From positions 1 to 52,934 of IMG/VR virus record IMGVR_UViG_3300011126_000153: a DNA stretch of 52,934 nucleotides, one strand, 5' to 3'. Below, in pieces: positions 18,448 to 26,050 of the stretch. Source of the DNA: a virus. Numbering within the stretch: the first letter of the stretch is position 1; every line of letters starts with the position of its first letter. The notes under the pieces were generated by a model. That model was given only the letters and a program-made list of their open reading frames with translations, made no database searches and was not told the origin of the DNA. Position numbers and translations under genes: made by a program.

Positions 18448-18927
18448 TTATGAAATATTCTTATAAAGTTCTGCAATCGGTGTTTCAAAAATTTTTGAAA
18501 GTTTGTATATTATAGAACCAGGTATTTCATCATGAGTTGTTTCATATCTAATAACTTGTTCTGGAGATACATTTAGTTTAATTGCTAGTTCCTTACGATG
18601 CATTTTATGAGTTTTTCTTAGTTCTTTTAAATTCTCAGAAATCTTTTTATCCATATTAGAACACCATTCAATTGGAAGAGTCGTATCGTTTATTGAAAGT
18701 GATGTATTTGCATAAAACTCCTCAATAGGAGTTTTGAAAAATTTTGCAAGTATTGATAATGAGGCAGCTGATATTCTGTTGGTAGCTTTTTCATATTTTT
18801 GAATTTGTTGAATGCTAACATTTAACACATTTCCTAGTCTTCTCTGGCTAAGCCCTTCTTTTATTCTCATTTGTTTTACGTTATGAGCAAGCTGTTTATC
18901 AATTATTGTACTGCGTGTGTTAGTCAT
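18448..18927 (-). CDS. Transcription regulator with two tandem XRE-type HTH domains
   Basis: 159 residues. Domain 1 (about 12-70) reads NVKQMRIKEGLSQRRLGNVL, then V..QQIQKYE. Domain 2 (about 97-156) reads NLKELRKTHKMHRKELAIKL, then V.PEQVIRYE. Each ends in F-(K/E)-T-P-I-(E/A)-E/L-(F/L)Y. Tandem XRE pairs on one chain probably bind a direct or inverted operator. It converges with the forward nuclease gene and is the last gene of the reverse block. Confidence 0.8.
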   Translation of the reverse strand: MTNTRSTIIDKQLAHNVKQMRIKEGLSQRRLGNVLNVSIQQIQKYEKATNRISAASLSILAKFFKTPIEEFYANTSLSINDTTLPIEWCSNMDKKISENLKELRKTHKMHRKELAIKLNVSPEQVIRYETTHDEIPGSIIYKLSKIFETPIAELYKNIS

Positions 18928-18977
18928 TATTATTCTCCTAATTTGAAAATTTTGTTATATTGATTCATCAACATAAG

Positions 18978-19898
18978 TTATTTCTCTGTTTTTACTAGTT
19001 CAATAAGTTCAAGGCTAGAACTTTTCTTCCAAGCTTCTTTTAAAGAAGCAGATCCTTTATCTGTAATTTTGTTGTGATCTATATATAAGTATTCAAGACT
19101 AGTGTTTATTTTTAAAGCCTCAGCAAAAGCGATAGCTCCTTCGTCTGAAATTTTGGTATAATCTAAATAAAGTGATTTAAGATTAGTGTTTGTTTTTAAA
19201 GCCTCGGCTAATGCAATAGCTCCTTTGTCTGTAATGTGATTCATGCCTAAATCAAGGGAGGTAAGACTAGTATTTGTTTTTAAAGCCTCAGCTAGAGCGA
19301 TCGTTCCTTTGTCTTCAAGGTTGTTAAAACTTAAATCAATAAAATTAAGTGTAGTGTTTGTTTTCAAAGATTCGGCTAATGCAATAACTCCTCTATCTGT
19401 AATTTCATTTTCACCTAAATTAAGAAAGTGAAGTGCAGCGCCTATTTTTAAAACATGCGCCAAAGCAATAGCTCCTTCATCTGCAATCCGGTTCTGAACT
19501 AGTTCAAGCCTATTAAGGGTTAAGTTTTCTTTTACTAAGTCTGGTCTCCAAAACCAATCTTGATCTATAACGTTTCTAGGTACTACAATTCTAGGTAATA
19601 CAACCCAATCTCCTCCTATCAACCAAATCTTAGTTAAAGCAATAACTCCTTCGTCTGAAATTCGGTTGTGACTTAAATCAATACTACGAATAGAAGTATT
19701 TACCTTCAAAGCGTTAGCAAAAGCGATAACTCCTTCGACTGAAATTTGATTATTAGGTAGAAAAAGATGTTTGACCTCTTTATTTGTCATCAATTCGTCG
19801 GCTAATTCTATAGCTCTTTCATCATCTATGCTGCTGTTATATAAACTTAACAGCCCGTCATTTATCCCCCTTATGTATCTTTTAATAGTTGTACTCAT
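18978..19898 (-). CDS. Leucine-rich repeat protein, ribonuclease-inhibitor type
   Basis: 306 residues with about eight 28-residue repeats of the form L..L.L..N.I.D.GAIALAEALK.NT. The repeats match the RNI-like LRR class. Between the second and third repeats, at about residues 93-125, lies a Trp-rich insert (LIGGDWVVLP, then DQDWFWRPDLV). No signal peptide or membrane segment. LRRs of this class bind proteins. They are common in intracellular bacteria and rare in phages, so host acquisition is likely. It starts four bases after the exonuclease stop, so it may be cotranscribed with it. Confidence 0.85.
   Translation of the reverse strand: MSTTIKRYIRGINDGLLSLYNSSIDDERAIELADELMTNKEVKHLFLPNNQISVEGVIAFANALKVNTSIRSIDLSHNRISDEGVIALTKIWLIGGDWVVLPRIVVPRNVIDQDWFWRPDLVKENLTLNRLELVQNRIADEGAIALAHVLKIGAALHFLNLGENEITDRGVIALAESLKTNTTLNFIDLSFNNLEDKGTIALAEALKTNTSLTSLDLGMNHITDKGAIALAEALKTNTNLKSLYLDYTKISDEGAIAFAEALKINTSLEYLYIDHNKITDKGSASLKEAWKKSSSLELIELVKTEK
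19040..19490 (-). repeat. 84-base periodic coding repeats in the LRR gene
   Basis: Near-copies of the AAAGCCTC segment recur at 84-base steps (about 19110, 19194, 19278 and, diverged, 19362). They encode the 28-residue LRR units. The high DNA similarity of adjacent units shows recent duplication or gene conversion within the gene, so repeat number may vary. Confidence 0.8.
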
Positions 19899-19901
19899 AA
19901 G

Positions 19902-20555
19902 TCATTCCTCATTTTTAAAAATTTCGTTATATTGATTCACATATTCCTTTATCATAGGTATACATTCCTCAATTGTTTCGGTAATTAACTTTTGCATTTC
20001 ACTATCGTAATCAACTCTAAATATAAACAACCCATTACCTTTAGTTGCATGTTTGTCGTTATATAGCACGTAATCACACCATTTTCTAGAACAAACGAAC
20101 AAATTGAACTGCATTTGCCATCTATGCTCCTTTGAGATAGCCTCTACGCCCTTCTGAGAGATCTCTACGACCTGTCTAAAATAATTATTAGAATCTGGTG
20201 ACTTAATCTCAATCATGCCATCATCGCCCACTAATCCGTCGGGAGAACACGCTATGTAATCGTTCAATTGTACTAGCCCTACTTCATCAACAGCGGTAAA
20301 TTCAGAAACTATATATTCATTTCGTGCTATTGCTTCATTATCCCATCCTCGCTGAATATGAACATTTACATATTCAGCACCGTCTGATTTACAGCCCGTG
20401 ACTTTTTCGTTGGCTCTATCGTAAAGATATTTCTCACGCGCTGCTTTAGTACCTAGTAGTTTGTAAAAGCAAGAAGCAGTGATTTTACCTAGCCTTAACT
20501 TTAGCCATTCCTCACTGCCTTGCTCTATATCATTGTGTAACTGTATTTGCGACAT
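19902..20555 (-). CDS. YqaJ-family exonuclease
   Basis: 217 residues. The YqaJ pattern is complete: GSEEWLKLRLGKITAS (about 13-28), WDNEAIARNEY (71-81), SPDG with Asp106, and EIK (116-118), which are the metal-binding residues of this lambda-exonuclease-like fold. Such enzymes resect double-stranded ends 5'-3' to load the annealing protein. Its start overlaps the end of recT by 26 bases, typical of a coupled exonuclease-annealase pair. Confidence 0.88.
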   Translation of the reverse strand: MSQIQLHNDIEQGSEEWLKLRLGKITASCFYKLLGTKAAREKYLYDRANEKVTGCKSDGAEYVNVHIQRGWDNEAIARNEYIVSEFTAVDEVGLVQLNDYIACSPDGLVGDDGMIEIKSPDSNNYFRQVVEISQKGVEAISKEHRWQMQFNLFVCSRKWCDYVLYNDKHATKGNGLFIFRVDYDSEMQKLITETIEECIPMIKEYVNQYNEIFKNEE

Positions 20556-21387
20556 TTAAAAACTGCTCTTTAAATTTAAAAAAATTCATTATGCCATTTT
20601 TTACCGTTTCCTTATCATTGCTATTGATATTATGAAAAGTAGCGAATTTCCCAGCGTCTATCTCATTATCTTTGCATAAGCCTATTAATTCTTTTACAAC
20701 TTCTACTTCCTCGCTTTTACTTTCTTCTACTTTTTTTATTTTTTGCGATTTATCATCATCTTTGATATTAAGGCTTTTTCCCTCCATTTCTTCCGCTGTT
20801 GGGTGTTGGCTAACAAATTCAGGAAATGCCTTACGTAACGCTTGTGCTTCAGTACATTTTGCAAGTTGCCCATATGGTCTCTTAGACCACATTGCATTAG
20901 GCGCTTGAGACTGAGATGCTATAGCCACATTTTCCATCCAATATTCTTTCGCGGAAAACTCAACAACTATCCCGTCTATTATTTTTTTTACTGTAACTTT
21001 GCACCATTTTGGATAGGTTATCTTTACTTGTCCAAAAGTGGTTGTTACATCTTCGCCATATTCAGGCTCAACAACACCTGCATATTGTCCACTACGCGCG
21101 GCTTGTATGCGATATAAGCCAATACCTGGCATTATAATATCCCTCCACTCAGAGTTTCTAGTCCCTGGGATTTTAATGTTCATTGGAACTATATGCACTG
21201 GCTTTTGCATTGGGTCTAATTTACCAGCCTTGCAATAATCCAAAACCATTAAAATACTTGCGTCTTTAGCTCCAGTGTATAAGCTGTTTTTAAGTGCCGA
21301 CCAAATAGAAGAGTCAATCCCATATTCATTGGTTGGTTTTGCTATTTGTACTTGTTCTTTTTTTTCTAAATTATTCATATTTTCCAT
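20530..21387 (-). CDS. recT: RecT/Bet-family single-strand annealing protein
   Basis: 285 residues. ILMVLDYCKAGKLDPMQKPVHIVP, the IIMPGIGLYRIQAARSG segment and WSKRPYGQLAKCTEAQALRKAFPE are hallmarks of the Bet/RecT family. The last 80 residues are a charged linker and a helical tail. The protein anneals complementary strands exposed by the neighbouring exonuclease and works with the SSB at 28864. It also overlaps the 96-residue gene upstream by 17 bases. Confidence 0.88.
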   Translation of the reverse strand: MENMNNLEKKEQVQIAKPTNEYGIDSSIWSALKNSLYTGAKDASILMVLDYCKAGKLDPMQKPVHIVPMNIKIPGTRNSEWRDIIMPGIGLYRIQAARSGQYAGVVEPEYGEDVTTTFGQVKITYPKWCKVTVKKIIDGIVVEFSAKEYWMENVAIASQSQAPNAMWSKRPYGQLAKCTEAQALRKAFPEFVSQHPTAEEMEGKSLNIKDDDKSQKIKKVEESKSEEVEVVKELIGLCKDNEIDAGKFATFHNINSNDKETVKNGIMNFFKFKEQFLNVANTVTQ

Positions 21388-21661
21388 AATTACCTACAAT
21401 TGTTTTATTTGTGAATTTTATATTTTTAAAGTCATTATTAGCATTAAAGCTTACATCTTGACCAATGCTAAAAGGTACTATTTGTTCGCTCAGATCATCA
21501 CTATCACTAAGATTTATAATAACTAGCGCATCACAAACAAATTCGTCATGATCTTTTTTACAAACGTCTTTAAAATGTATTTTAATTTTTGGCGTTTTGC
21601 CCACGAACTCGCATTTAACAAATACCGCATTAAACAAAGTTTTGCCTTCTGAATATTCCAT
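21371..21661 (-). CDS. Small protein of the recombination operon
   Basis: 96 residues, beta-rich (FNAVFVKCEFVGKTPKIKIHFK, CDALVIINLSDSDD). No family is recognised. Proteins of this size and position, just before recT, often carry single-stranded DNA or nuclease-accessory roles, but no motif supports that here. It overlaps recT and is clearly in the same operon. Confidence 0.6.
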   Translation of the reverse strand: MEYSEGKTLFNAVFVKCEFVGKTPKIKIHFKDVCKKDHDEFVCDALVIINLSDSDDLSEQIVPFSIGQDVSFNANNDFKNIKFTNKTIVGNYGKYE

Positions 21662-21678
21662 ATCACCCTATCAATTAA

Positions 21679-22347
21679 TTAAAGTGTAGATCCAAGATAA
21701 TCCCATCGAAGATCTTGATTATGATGAAATTCCTCTGCTGTGAGTTCTTCTATCTTTTGTACTATACCCATTACATCATAACCAAAATCTTCCCAATTTA
21801 TGCCCACCTCTTCAGCATCTATGATTAATTCTTCAAATTCTGCTATCTTTTCAGGAAGAGTAACAAAATTGAGTTTATTAATATCATATTCAATACCGTA
21901 TTCATCGGCCTTTTGAAGTGTTCTATGATTTTCTATAGACAATAAAGAGTTATCATAACTTCTCTTAGCTTTGCGATTAATTATAGCTCCAACTTCAGAA
22001 GCTGGAATGCCAAAATCATCGTGTTGATTTTCTCGGAGTTGATTGAAAGTAGGAATTTCTGATAAATTAGGGGTGGCTATATTATTGTTTTCAGAAACTC
22101 CTACGTCAGGTTTTGATGTAACTTCTAGCACTTCTAGCACTTTAGCTACACTCATACCATCCCAGTTCGGAATAAAAGATTTAGTCATACTGCTCAACTC
22201 GTTATTAATGTCTGAGTTGATTTTAGCAGATGTTTTTGAATCCTTAGATTTTTCTACTTCAATTAAAATTTCTCTTAATTCAGAAGGAGATAAGAAGTTT
22301 GCGTTAGAAAACTGTTGCTTTCTTGGTATGTTTTTGATATTATCCAT
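21679..22347 (-). CDS. Acidic hypothetical protein, first gene of the recombination operon
   Basis: 222 residues, acidic and probably helical, with no recognised domain. Notable parts are SPSELREILIEVEKSKDS near the start, GIPASEVGAIINRKAKRSYD in the middle and a Trp/His-rich C-terminus (FHHNQDLRWDYLG). A consensus promoter stands upstream at 22460-22488. It could be a regulator or partner of the recombination proteins. Confidence 0.55.
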   Translation of the reverse strand: MDNIKNIPRKQQFSNANFLSPSELREILIEVEKSKDSKTSAKINSDINNELSSMTKSFIPNWDGMSVAKVLEVLEVTSKPDVGVSENNNIATPNLSEIPTFNQLRENQHDDFGIPASEVGAIINRKAKRSYDNSLLSIENHRTLQKADEYGIEYDINKLNFVTLPEKIAEFEELIIDAEEVGINWEDFGYDVMGIVQKIEELTAEEFHHNQDLRWDYLGSTL

Positions 22348-22406
22348 AATACTAACCTTGTTAAATTTTGTTTTGGTTGTTCATAATAAAAAAATAAACT
22401 TGGCAA

Positions 22407-22440
22407 AACGTTTGAAGTGTCCAGCTTCAGGCGTTTTTTT
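22407..22440 (+). terminator. Intrinsic terminator on the forward strand
   Basis: The arms AACGTTTGAAG (22407-22417) and CTTCAGGCGTT (22425-22435) pair over 11 positions with two G-U pairs and a seven-base loop, followed by seven T's. The G-U pairs exist only in forward-strand RNA; on the reverse strand they become C-A mismatches. It therefore ends a forward transcript, although the flanking genes are on the reverse strand. Confidence 0.65.
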
Positions 22441-22459
22441 ATGCCTTGTTCATAAAAGC

Positions 22460-22488
22460 ATGATAACGCTTGTCAAGTAGATTGTCAA
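22460..22488 (-). promoter_or_regulatory. Promoter of the recombination operon
   Basis: Read on the reverse strand, TTGACA (22488-22483), a 17-base spacer and TATCAT (22465-22460) give a near-consensus sigma-70 promoter. Two direct TGTCAAG repeats, 12 bases apart (22471 and 22483), overlap it. A further TGTCAAG lies at 22839 near the next regulator, so these may be shared operator sites. Confidence 0.65.
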
Positions 22489-22506
22489 GCATTATATTTT
22501 AAAAAA

Positions 22507-22809
22507 TCAATTTAATTTTTCAGATAATAAAGAGGCTTTATATCTCTCTATTAATTCAACGGCTCTATCTGTATTAAGTTTGTATACAAAATTACCGTCT
22601 TTCTCCCTTTCTACAAACTTTCTATCTAATAGTGTTTTTAGGCTAGCGTTTACCGCTTGTCTTGTATGTCCCATAGCTTGTTCTATATTCTTTGCAGACA
22701 TCGGGTAATCGGAAGACTCAATAATATTTAATATATTTTTGTGACTATTAGCTAATATATCTGAATTTCTAATCGCTCTTGATAACATTGTTTTATCCTT
22801 TTTTTTCAT
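22507..22809 (-). CDS. Winged-helix regulator
   Basis: 100 residues. HKNILNIIESSDYPMSAKNI, then EQAMGHTRQAVNASLKTLLDRKFVERE and a wing (DGNFVYKL) give a MarR/ArsR-like winged helix, followed by a C-terminal helix likely to dimerise. It stands divergent from the Rep gene at 23088 and upstream of the recombination operon. It probably controls this intergenic region. Confidence 0.7.
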   Translation of the reverse strand: MKKKDKTMLSRAIRNSDILANSHKNILNIIESSDYPMSAKNIEQAMGHTRQAVNASLKTLLDRKFVEREKDGNFVYKLNTDRAVELIERYKASLLSEKLN

Positions 22810-23087
22810 AATTTATAATTCGTATATTTTGTCACTAATGTCAAGCTTGTAATACATTTATCTTGACTATACAAGAAATAATGTATTATATTAACAGAAA
22901 TCTTTAAAAATAATTTATGTAGAAGTTGTATGTAGAAAACAAATGTTTGAGAGAAAAAAGAGAAAGTAAAGGTTTTTGACGCGACAGAACCTAAAAACTG
23001 AAGTAAGAGACAACTTCATAATAGTAAAGTTCTGTCAACAAGTCAACTCCTTTTTTTATAAAAACAATATAATTTAAGAGTTTTGAA
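22810..23087. promoter_or_regulatory. Divergent control region upstream of rep
   Basis: Forward: TTGACT (22863-22868), an 18-base spacer and TATATT (22887-22892). Reverse: TTGACA (22844-22839) faces the regulator gene with a weak AT-rich -10. From 22983 to 23036 an inverted repeat (GACAGAAC and GTTCTGTC) encloses a smaller one (GAAGT at 23000 and ACTTC at 23013). A T-run follows near 23050. This could be a rep attenuator or part of the replication origin. No clear iterons are seen. Confidence 0.5.
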
Positions 23088-24347
23088 ATGGGATTAGCAC
23101 TAAGACAAGAAGAAACAGCAGAAAATCAACAACAAATAGGAAAACTTCTATCCTTCCGTGACGATAAATCTTATTACAGAAAAACATATATGAACTGGGA
23201 TAATATTGAACGAGCCAACAAAAACGATAATGCGGTTCATGGTAGAACTAAGCTTTTAAGTAATCGTGCGAAGAGTATAGCTGCTGTATCCGTGGGAAAA
23301 CTAACAAAAGGGCATAGGGTATTTTTCAATCATAAATACCTCTCTACTATCACCATGTGTGGAAAAAGACAGAACCTAACTATCATTGATGAATTAAGAG
23401 ATATACTTGAGATTACTTACCATAATACGGTCACTCATAACGGTAAGAAATATCGTTATTGTTATGAGTTTTCCTTTAAGTCGGAGAAGCCAGTAAACAC
23501 ACCTACTTCAGAAAGTTCTGTAGCGAGAAATAGCGTACATCAAAACGAAACACTCTATATACAAGAAGAAAATAAACATATTGAAGATATAGATCTATCA
23601 TCTAATATTTTAAATAATTCTTCCTTGCAAATTCAGACTGAAGATTCGAATTTACACGGTAATTCTTTTATAAAAAATTCAGTTACAAAAGCTTTAGCTG
23701 CAAACAGAAGAAAAAAAACCACCAATGCGCAGAAAAAAGCTAGGATTTACCGACCTATGTTCAATAATCAATATCCACAAACTAAAAATTTAGCTTGTCA
23801 TTACCCTTTGACAAGTGAGGATTGTTCATTGTTACAAAGCAGATCGGGTAGGGATTTTACTTTAAACGCTATGAATGAGATATTACTCGCCTTGTCTAAC
23901 AAACCTAAGGAGTCTGAGCATGAGTTCCCATCCAAAGAGGCTTTTCTGGCTTATATGAGCAAGATTTACAGGTATGAAAAACGAGATGCTGTTAAAACTA
24001 GCCAGATAAATTACCAGATAAAAGCAAACATGACCGAATTGGACATAATCGAGCAAACTAATTTCGCACAACGGGAGAAGTTTTTGGATAAAATAGAGCA
24101 AGAGGCAATAAGGCATGTGAGTTCTAATAACCAGCTAAAAGCCAAGCTAGCTAATACATTGCCACCAAGTGTAGCTTATGATTTTCTTTCTAAATTAAGG
24201 CGTTTTTATGTTAATGGGGGAATATTAGAGGCTCATCTAACATCAGCAATAGAACTCAGCCATTCGATACAGCAAATGATTGTAAAAGAGGCTAATGCTG
24301 TTGGTTATACTGGTGTTATGAGTTTAAAAGTGATACAAATGAAATGA
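23088..24347 (+). CDS. Rickettsial-plasmid-type replication protein, paralogue 1
   Basis: 419 residues. Residues about 75-130 (FNHKYLSTITMCGKRQNLTI, then ELRDILEITYH, then KYRYCYEFSF) match the equivalent part of the 26348 protein. The C-terminal half has SRSGRDFTLNAMNEILLALS and long helices. From memory this resembles the DnaA-like Rep proteins of Rickettsia plasmids. A winged-helix N-terminus and origin binding are inferred. It is followed six bases later by a tRNA gene. Confidence 0.65.
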   Translation: MGLALRQEETAENQQQIGKLLSFRDDKSYYRKTYMNWDNIERANKNDNAVHGRTKLLSNRAKSIAAVSVGKLTKGHRVFFNHKYLSTITMCGKRQNLTIIDELRDILEITYHNTVTHNGKKYRYCYEFSFKSEKPVNTPTSESSVARNSVHQNETLYIQEENKHIEDIDLSSNILNNSSLQIQTEDSNLHGNSFIKNSVTKALAANRRKKTTNAQKKARIYRPMFNNQYPQTKNLACHYPLTSEDCSLLQSRSGRDFTLNAMNEILLALSNKPKESEHEFPSKEAFLAYMSKIYRYEKRDAVKTSQINYQIKANMTELDIIEQTNFAQREKFLDKIEQEAIRHVSSNNQLKAKLANTLPPSVAYDFLSKLRRFYVNGGILEAHLTSAIELSHSIQQMIVKEANAVGYTGVMSLKVIQMK

Positions 24348-24352
24348 TGTAT

Positions 24353-24427
24353 TGGGATATAGCTCAGCGGTAGAGCGGTAGTCTTTGGTATTGCAGGTCG
24401 GAGGTTCGATCCCTCCTATCCCAGCCA
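24353..24427 (+). tRNA. trnQ: tRNA-Gln (TTG), CCA encoded
   Basis: All four arms pair: acceptor TGGGATA/TATCCCA, D stem GCTC/GAGC, anticodon stem GTAGT/ATTGC (with one internal G-T and one T-G pair), and T stem GGAGG/CCTCC with TTCGATC. The anticodon loop CTTTGGT gives TTG at positions 34-36. The U1-A72 pair and G73 are glutamine identity elements. CCA is encoded. The gene lies six bases after rep paralogue 1 and is probably cotranscribed with it. Confidence 0.93.
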
Positions 24428-24477
24428 AAATAAACAGAAAGCAAAGTATAGTAACGTAAAGAAACAGAAGGTATAAC

Positions 24478-24885
24478 ATGGGTGAAGTAAAAAGAGAAAC
24501 AATTATTGCCGGAATAGCAGGAGTAATAGGAGTAGAGGCGGCGAAAGATTTAGTTAAGGAATCTGAGGATGAAGTAGAAAACGGTGATGTGATGAAAATC
24601 ATAAATATAAACAAAGCAAAAGATCTATCAGAAGAAGCGGTTACAAACATAGCCACTTTTCTAACTCAAATTAAATATCTAGATAAAAGCATGGAGTTTG
24701 TTGAATGTGGAAAGAAATTCGGGATTTTTGATCCTAGAACTATGGAGAAATGCAGGGATCTTAAGTCAGAGACAGCCGAGTGTGCAGATGATTTTATAGC
24801 TTCCACTGGGCATAAAAGATATTACAATGAAGAAGATCATCAAAAATTAAGAGCTAAGATACAAAAAGAATTAGAGAAGGTATAA
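24478..24885 (+). CDS. Hypothetical protein with N-terminal hydrophobic patch
   Basis: 135 residues. IIAGIAGVIGVEAAKDLV near the start may be a short membrane-associated helix. The rest is charged and helical, with four cysteines between about residues 78 and 102. No family is recognised. It ends one base before the start of the next gene, so the two probably form a translational unit. Confidence 0.55.
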   Translation: MGEVKRETIIAGIAGVIGVEAAKDLVKESEDEVENGDVMKIININKAKDLSEEAVTNIATFLTQIKYLDKSMEFVECGKKFGIFDPRTMEKCRDLKSETAECADDFIASTGHKRYYNEEDHQKLRAKIQKELEKV

Positions 24886-24886
24886 C

Positions 24887-25192
24887 ATGGCAACACTAGA
24901 CACACACACGATAATTAAGCAACTGATAAGTTCAGGTGTAAAAGAAAAAGAAGCCGAGATTTGGGTTGCTAGCTTTGTATCAAAGAGCGAATTTCTGGAA
25001 GCAGAAAAGGATAAGCAAGGTTTAATCACAAAAGCTGATATTGATATTATTAAGGGTGAAATCAATAACATCAAAGAGAACATGGCTACAAAAACTGATG
25101 TAGTTGAAATCAAAAACGATCTTAAGTGGTTAAAAGCTGCAATCGTTGGTATATTTGGATTATTGCTAAAAATAGCGTTCTTTACTAGCTAG
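24887..25192 (+). CDS. DUF1640-like coiled-coil membrane protein
   Basis: 101 residues. MATLDTHTIIKQLISSGVKE, then a coiled coil with A-T-K-T/A-D repeats (LITKADIDIIKGEIN, MATKTDVVEIKNDL), and a C-terminal membrane helix (AAIVGIFGLLLKIAFF) match DUF1640-type proteins. These are frequent in alphaproteobacteria and their phages. The C-terminal anchor suggests inner-membrane attachment. Role unknown. Confidence 0.7.
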   Translation: MATLDTHTIIKQLISSGVKEKEAEIWVASFVSKSEFLEAEKDKQGLITKADIDIIKGEINNIKENMATKTDVVEIKNDLKWLKAAIVGIFGLLLKIAFFTS

Positions 25193-25316
25193 AGGAGACG
25201 TGTAACTTCAAAAACTTATCTATCCTAATCAACAACTCTGCTTTCCTTTTTTGCTGCTCAGATGGCTTATATTCGTCTTTATCGTCTATTTCTTCTGTGT
25301 GACGTGCTGCTTTCAT
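25185..25316 (-). CDS. Small reverse-strand protein, 43 residues (tentative)
   Basis: A 43-codon frame (MKAARHTEEIDDKDEYKPSE, then a Lys/Leu-rich helix) overlaps the end of the DUF1640-like gene by eight bases. Its ATG overlaps the stop of another reverse frame as ATGA, as in coupled gene pairs. No ribosome site is obvious. It may be a decayed remnant of a former gene. Confidence 0.3.
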   Translation of the reverse strand: MKAARHTEEIDDKDEYKPSEQQKRKAELLIRIDKFLKLHVSSS

Positions 25317-25559
25317 AGTTGGTTTTCAATATTCATAGCTGTTAAATCAGCATTTCTTCTATTTTTAAATTCAATTCCCATAATTAAATACACACGCCTA
25401 TCCCTTGCAACAAGGGAAAATTCCATACATAAAATGCAACTCAGCACAGTAGTTAACGAAAGGTTACGAAAGTAATTTCGGTACTTGTTCTCAAAGTATA
25501 TTTCATCTGGTATCTTATTACAACGTAAATTCAGCGCTAACATAAAAAATAGGTTCGTA
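25193..25559. other. Stretch without a convincing forward gene
   Basis: The only forward frame (from 25251) is hydrophobic and Phe-rich and looks random. The two small reverse frames listed at 25185 and 25313 are the best coding signals. A short hairpin (TCCCTTG and CAAGGGA, at about 25400-25416) lies inside, without a T-run. The stretch may be a decayed gene pair. Confidence 0.4.
25313..25426 (-). CDS. Small reverse-strand protein, 37 residues (tentative)
   Basis: The frame starting at 25426 encodes MEFSLVARDRRVYLIMGIEF and a further 17 residues with normal-looking protein composition. The same frame remains open upstream to 25636, but that part looks random. The ATGA overlap with the next reverse frame is the main support. 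It may be the tail of a degraded gene. Confidence 0.25.
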   Translation of the reverse strand: MEFSLVARDRRVYLIMGIEFKNRRNADLTAMNIENQL

Positions 25560-25904
25560 ATGAGTGAAGAAAACATAAATAACCCAGTTGTATGCGAGGT
25601 TTCTAGCTTTCGTTGTTTAGCTAAAATTAATGGCATACCCTTAATGGACGGGACATATCTAGAGCAATTAATTACATATCTTGCAAAAAAGAAAAATTTA
25701 ATACCTTTCGAAGGAATAGTGGACTTAAAAGACTTGTTATCTACCTTTTCTATGAAAAGTGCTAGAGGGATCAGGGCTGTTTTAAAGCGTTTATATAACT
25801 ATGGAGCTTTAATTTTGTACCAAAAAGTAGGTAAGCATCATCAGTATAAATATGCAATTTCAATCAATGCTAATTACGCACAATTCTTTTTCAAGGAAAT
25901 ATAG
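25560..25904 (+). CDS. Possible winged-helix protein
   Basis: 114 residues from the ATG at 25560 (MSEENINNPVV). The frame is open upstream to 25485, but that part is unlike coding sequence. IVDLKDLLSTFSMKSARGIRAVLKRLYNYGALILYQKV resembles a winged-helix DNA-binding core with wing. It heads a run of close-packed genes leading to Rep paralogue 2. A role in replication control is inferred weakly. Confidence 0.55.
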   Translation: MSEENINNPVVCEVSSFRCLAKINGIPLMDGTYLEQLITYLAKKKNLIPFEGIVDLKDLLSTFSMKSARGIRAVLKRLYNYGALILYQKVGKHHQYKYAISINANYAQFFFKEI

Positions 25905-25912
25905 GACAACTC

Positions 25913-26050
25913 ATGAAGAAAACATTAGAAGACGCGGTAACAGTAGCTAATCGAATCAAGAGAACGATGAAAACAACAGATTCTACTTTTCATGATGTAG
26001 TCACGTTGCTTGATTTAATAGATGAATTAAAGGAGAAGGTCGATAAATGA
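25913..26050 (+). CDS. Small helical protein, 45 residues
   Basis: A 45-codon frame (MKKTLEDAVTVANRIKRTMK, then an acidic helix ending ELKEKVDK). Its stop overlaps the next start as ATGA, and it begins eight bases after the previous stop, so it fits an operon chain. A ribosome site is weak (AGGACAACTC). Function unknown. Confidence 0.55.
   Translation: MKKTLEDAVTVANRIKRTMKTTDSTFHDVVTLLDLIDELKEKVDK

Noticed and set aside
19040-19490. Regular 84-base repeats considered as a CRISPR-like or intergenic repeat array
   Set aside because: The repeats are in frame, have no unique spacers and encode LRR units.
20672-21526. Forward frames opposite recT and the neighbouring gene
   Set aside because: They overlap well-supported reverse genes and lack protein-like composition.
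24353-24427. tRNA gene considered as an attachment site
   Set aside because: No integrase gene and no duplicated tRNA 3' end are present in the window.
25485-25559. Upstream extension of the 25560 gene
   Set aside because: The extension has random composition and no ribosome site; the internal ATG gives a more credible start.
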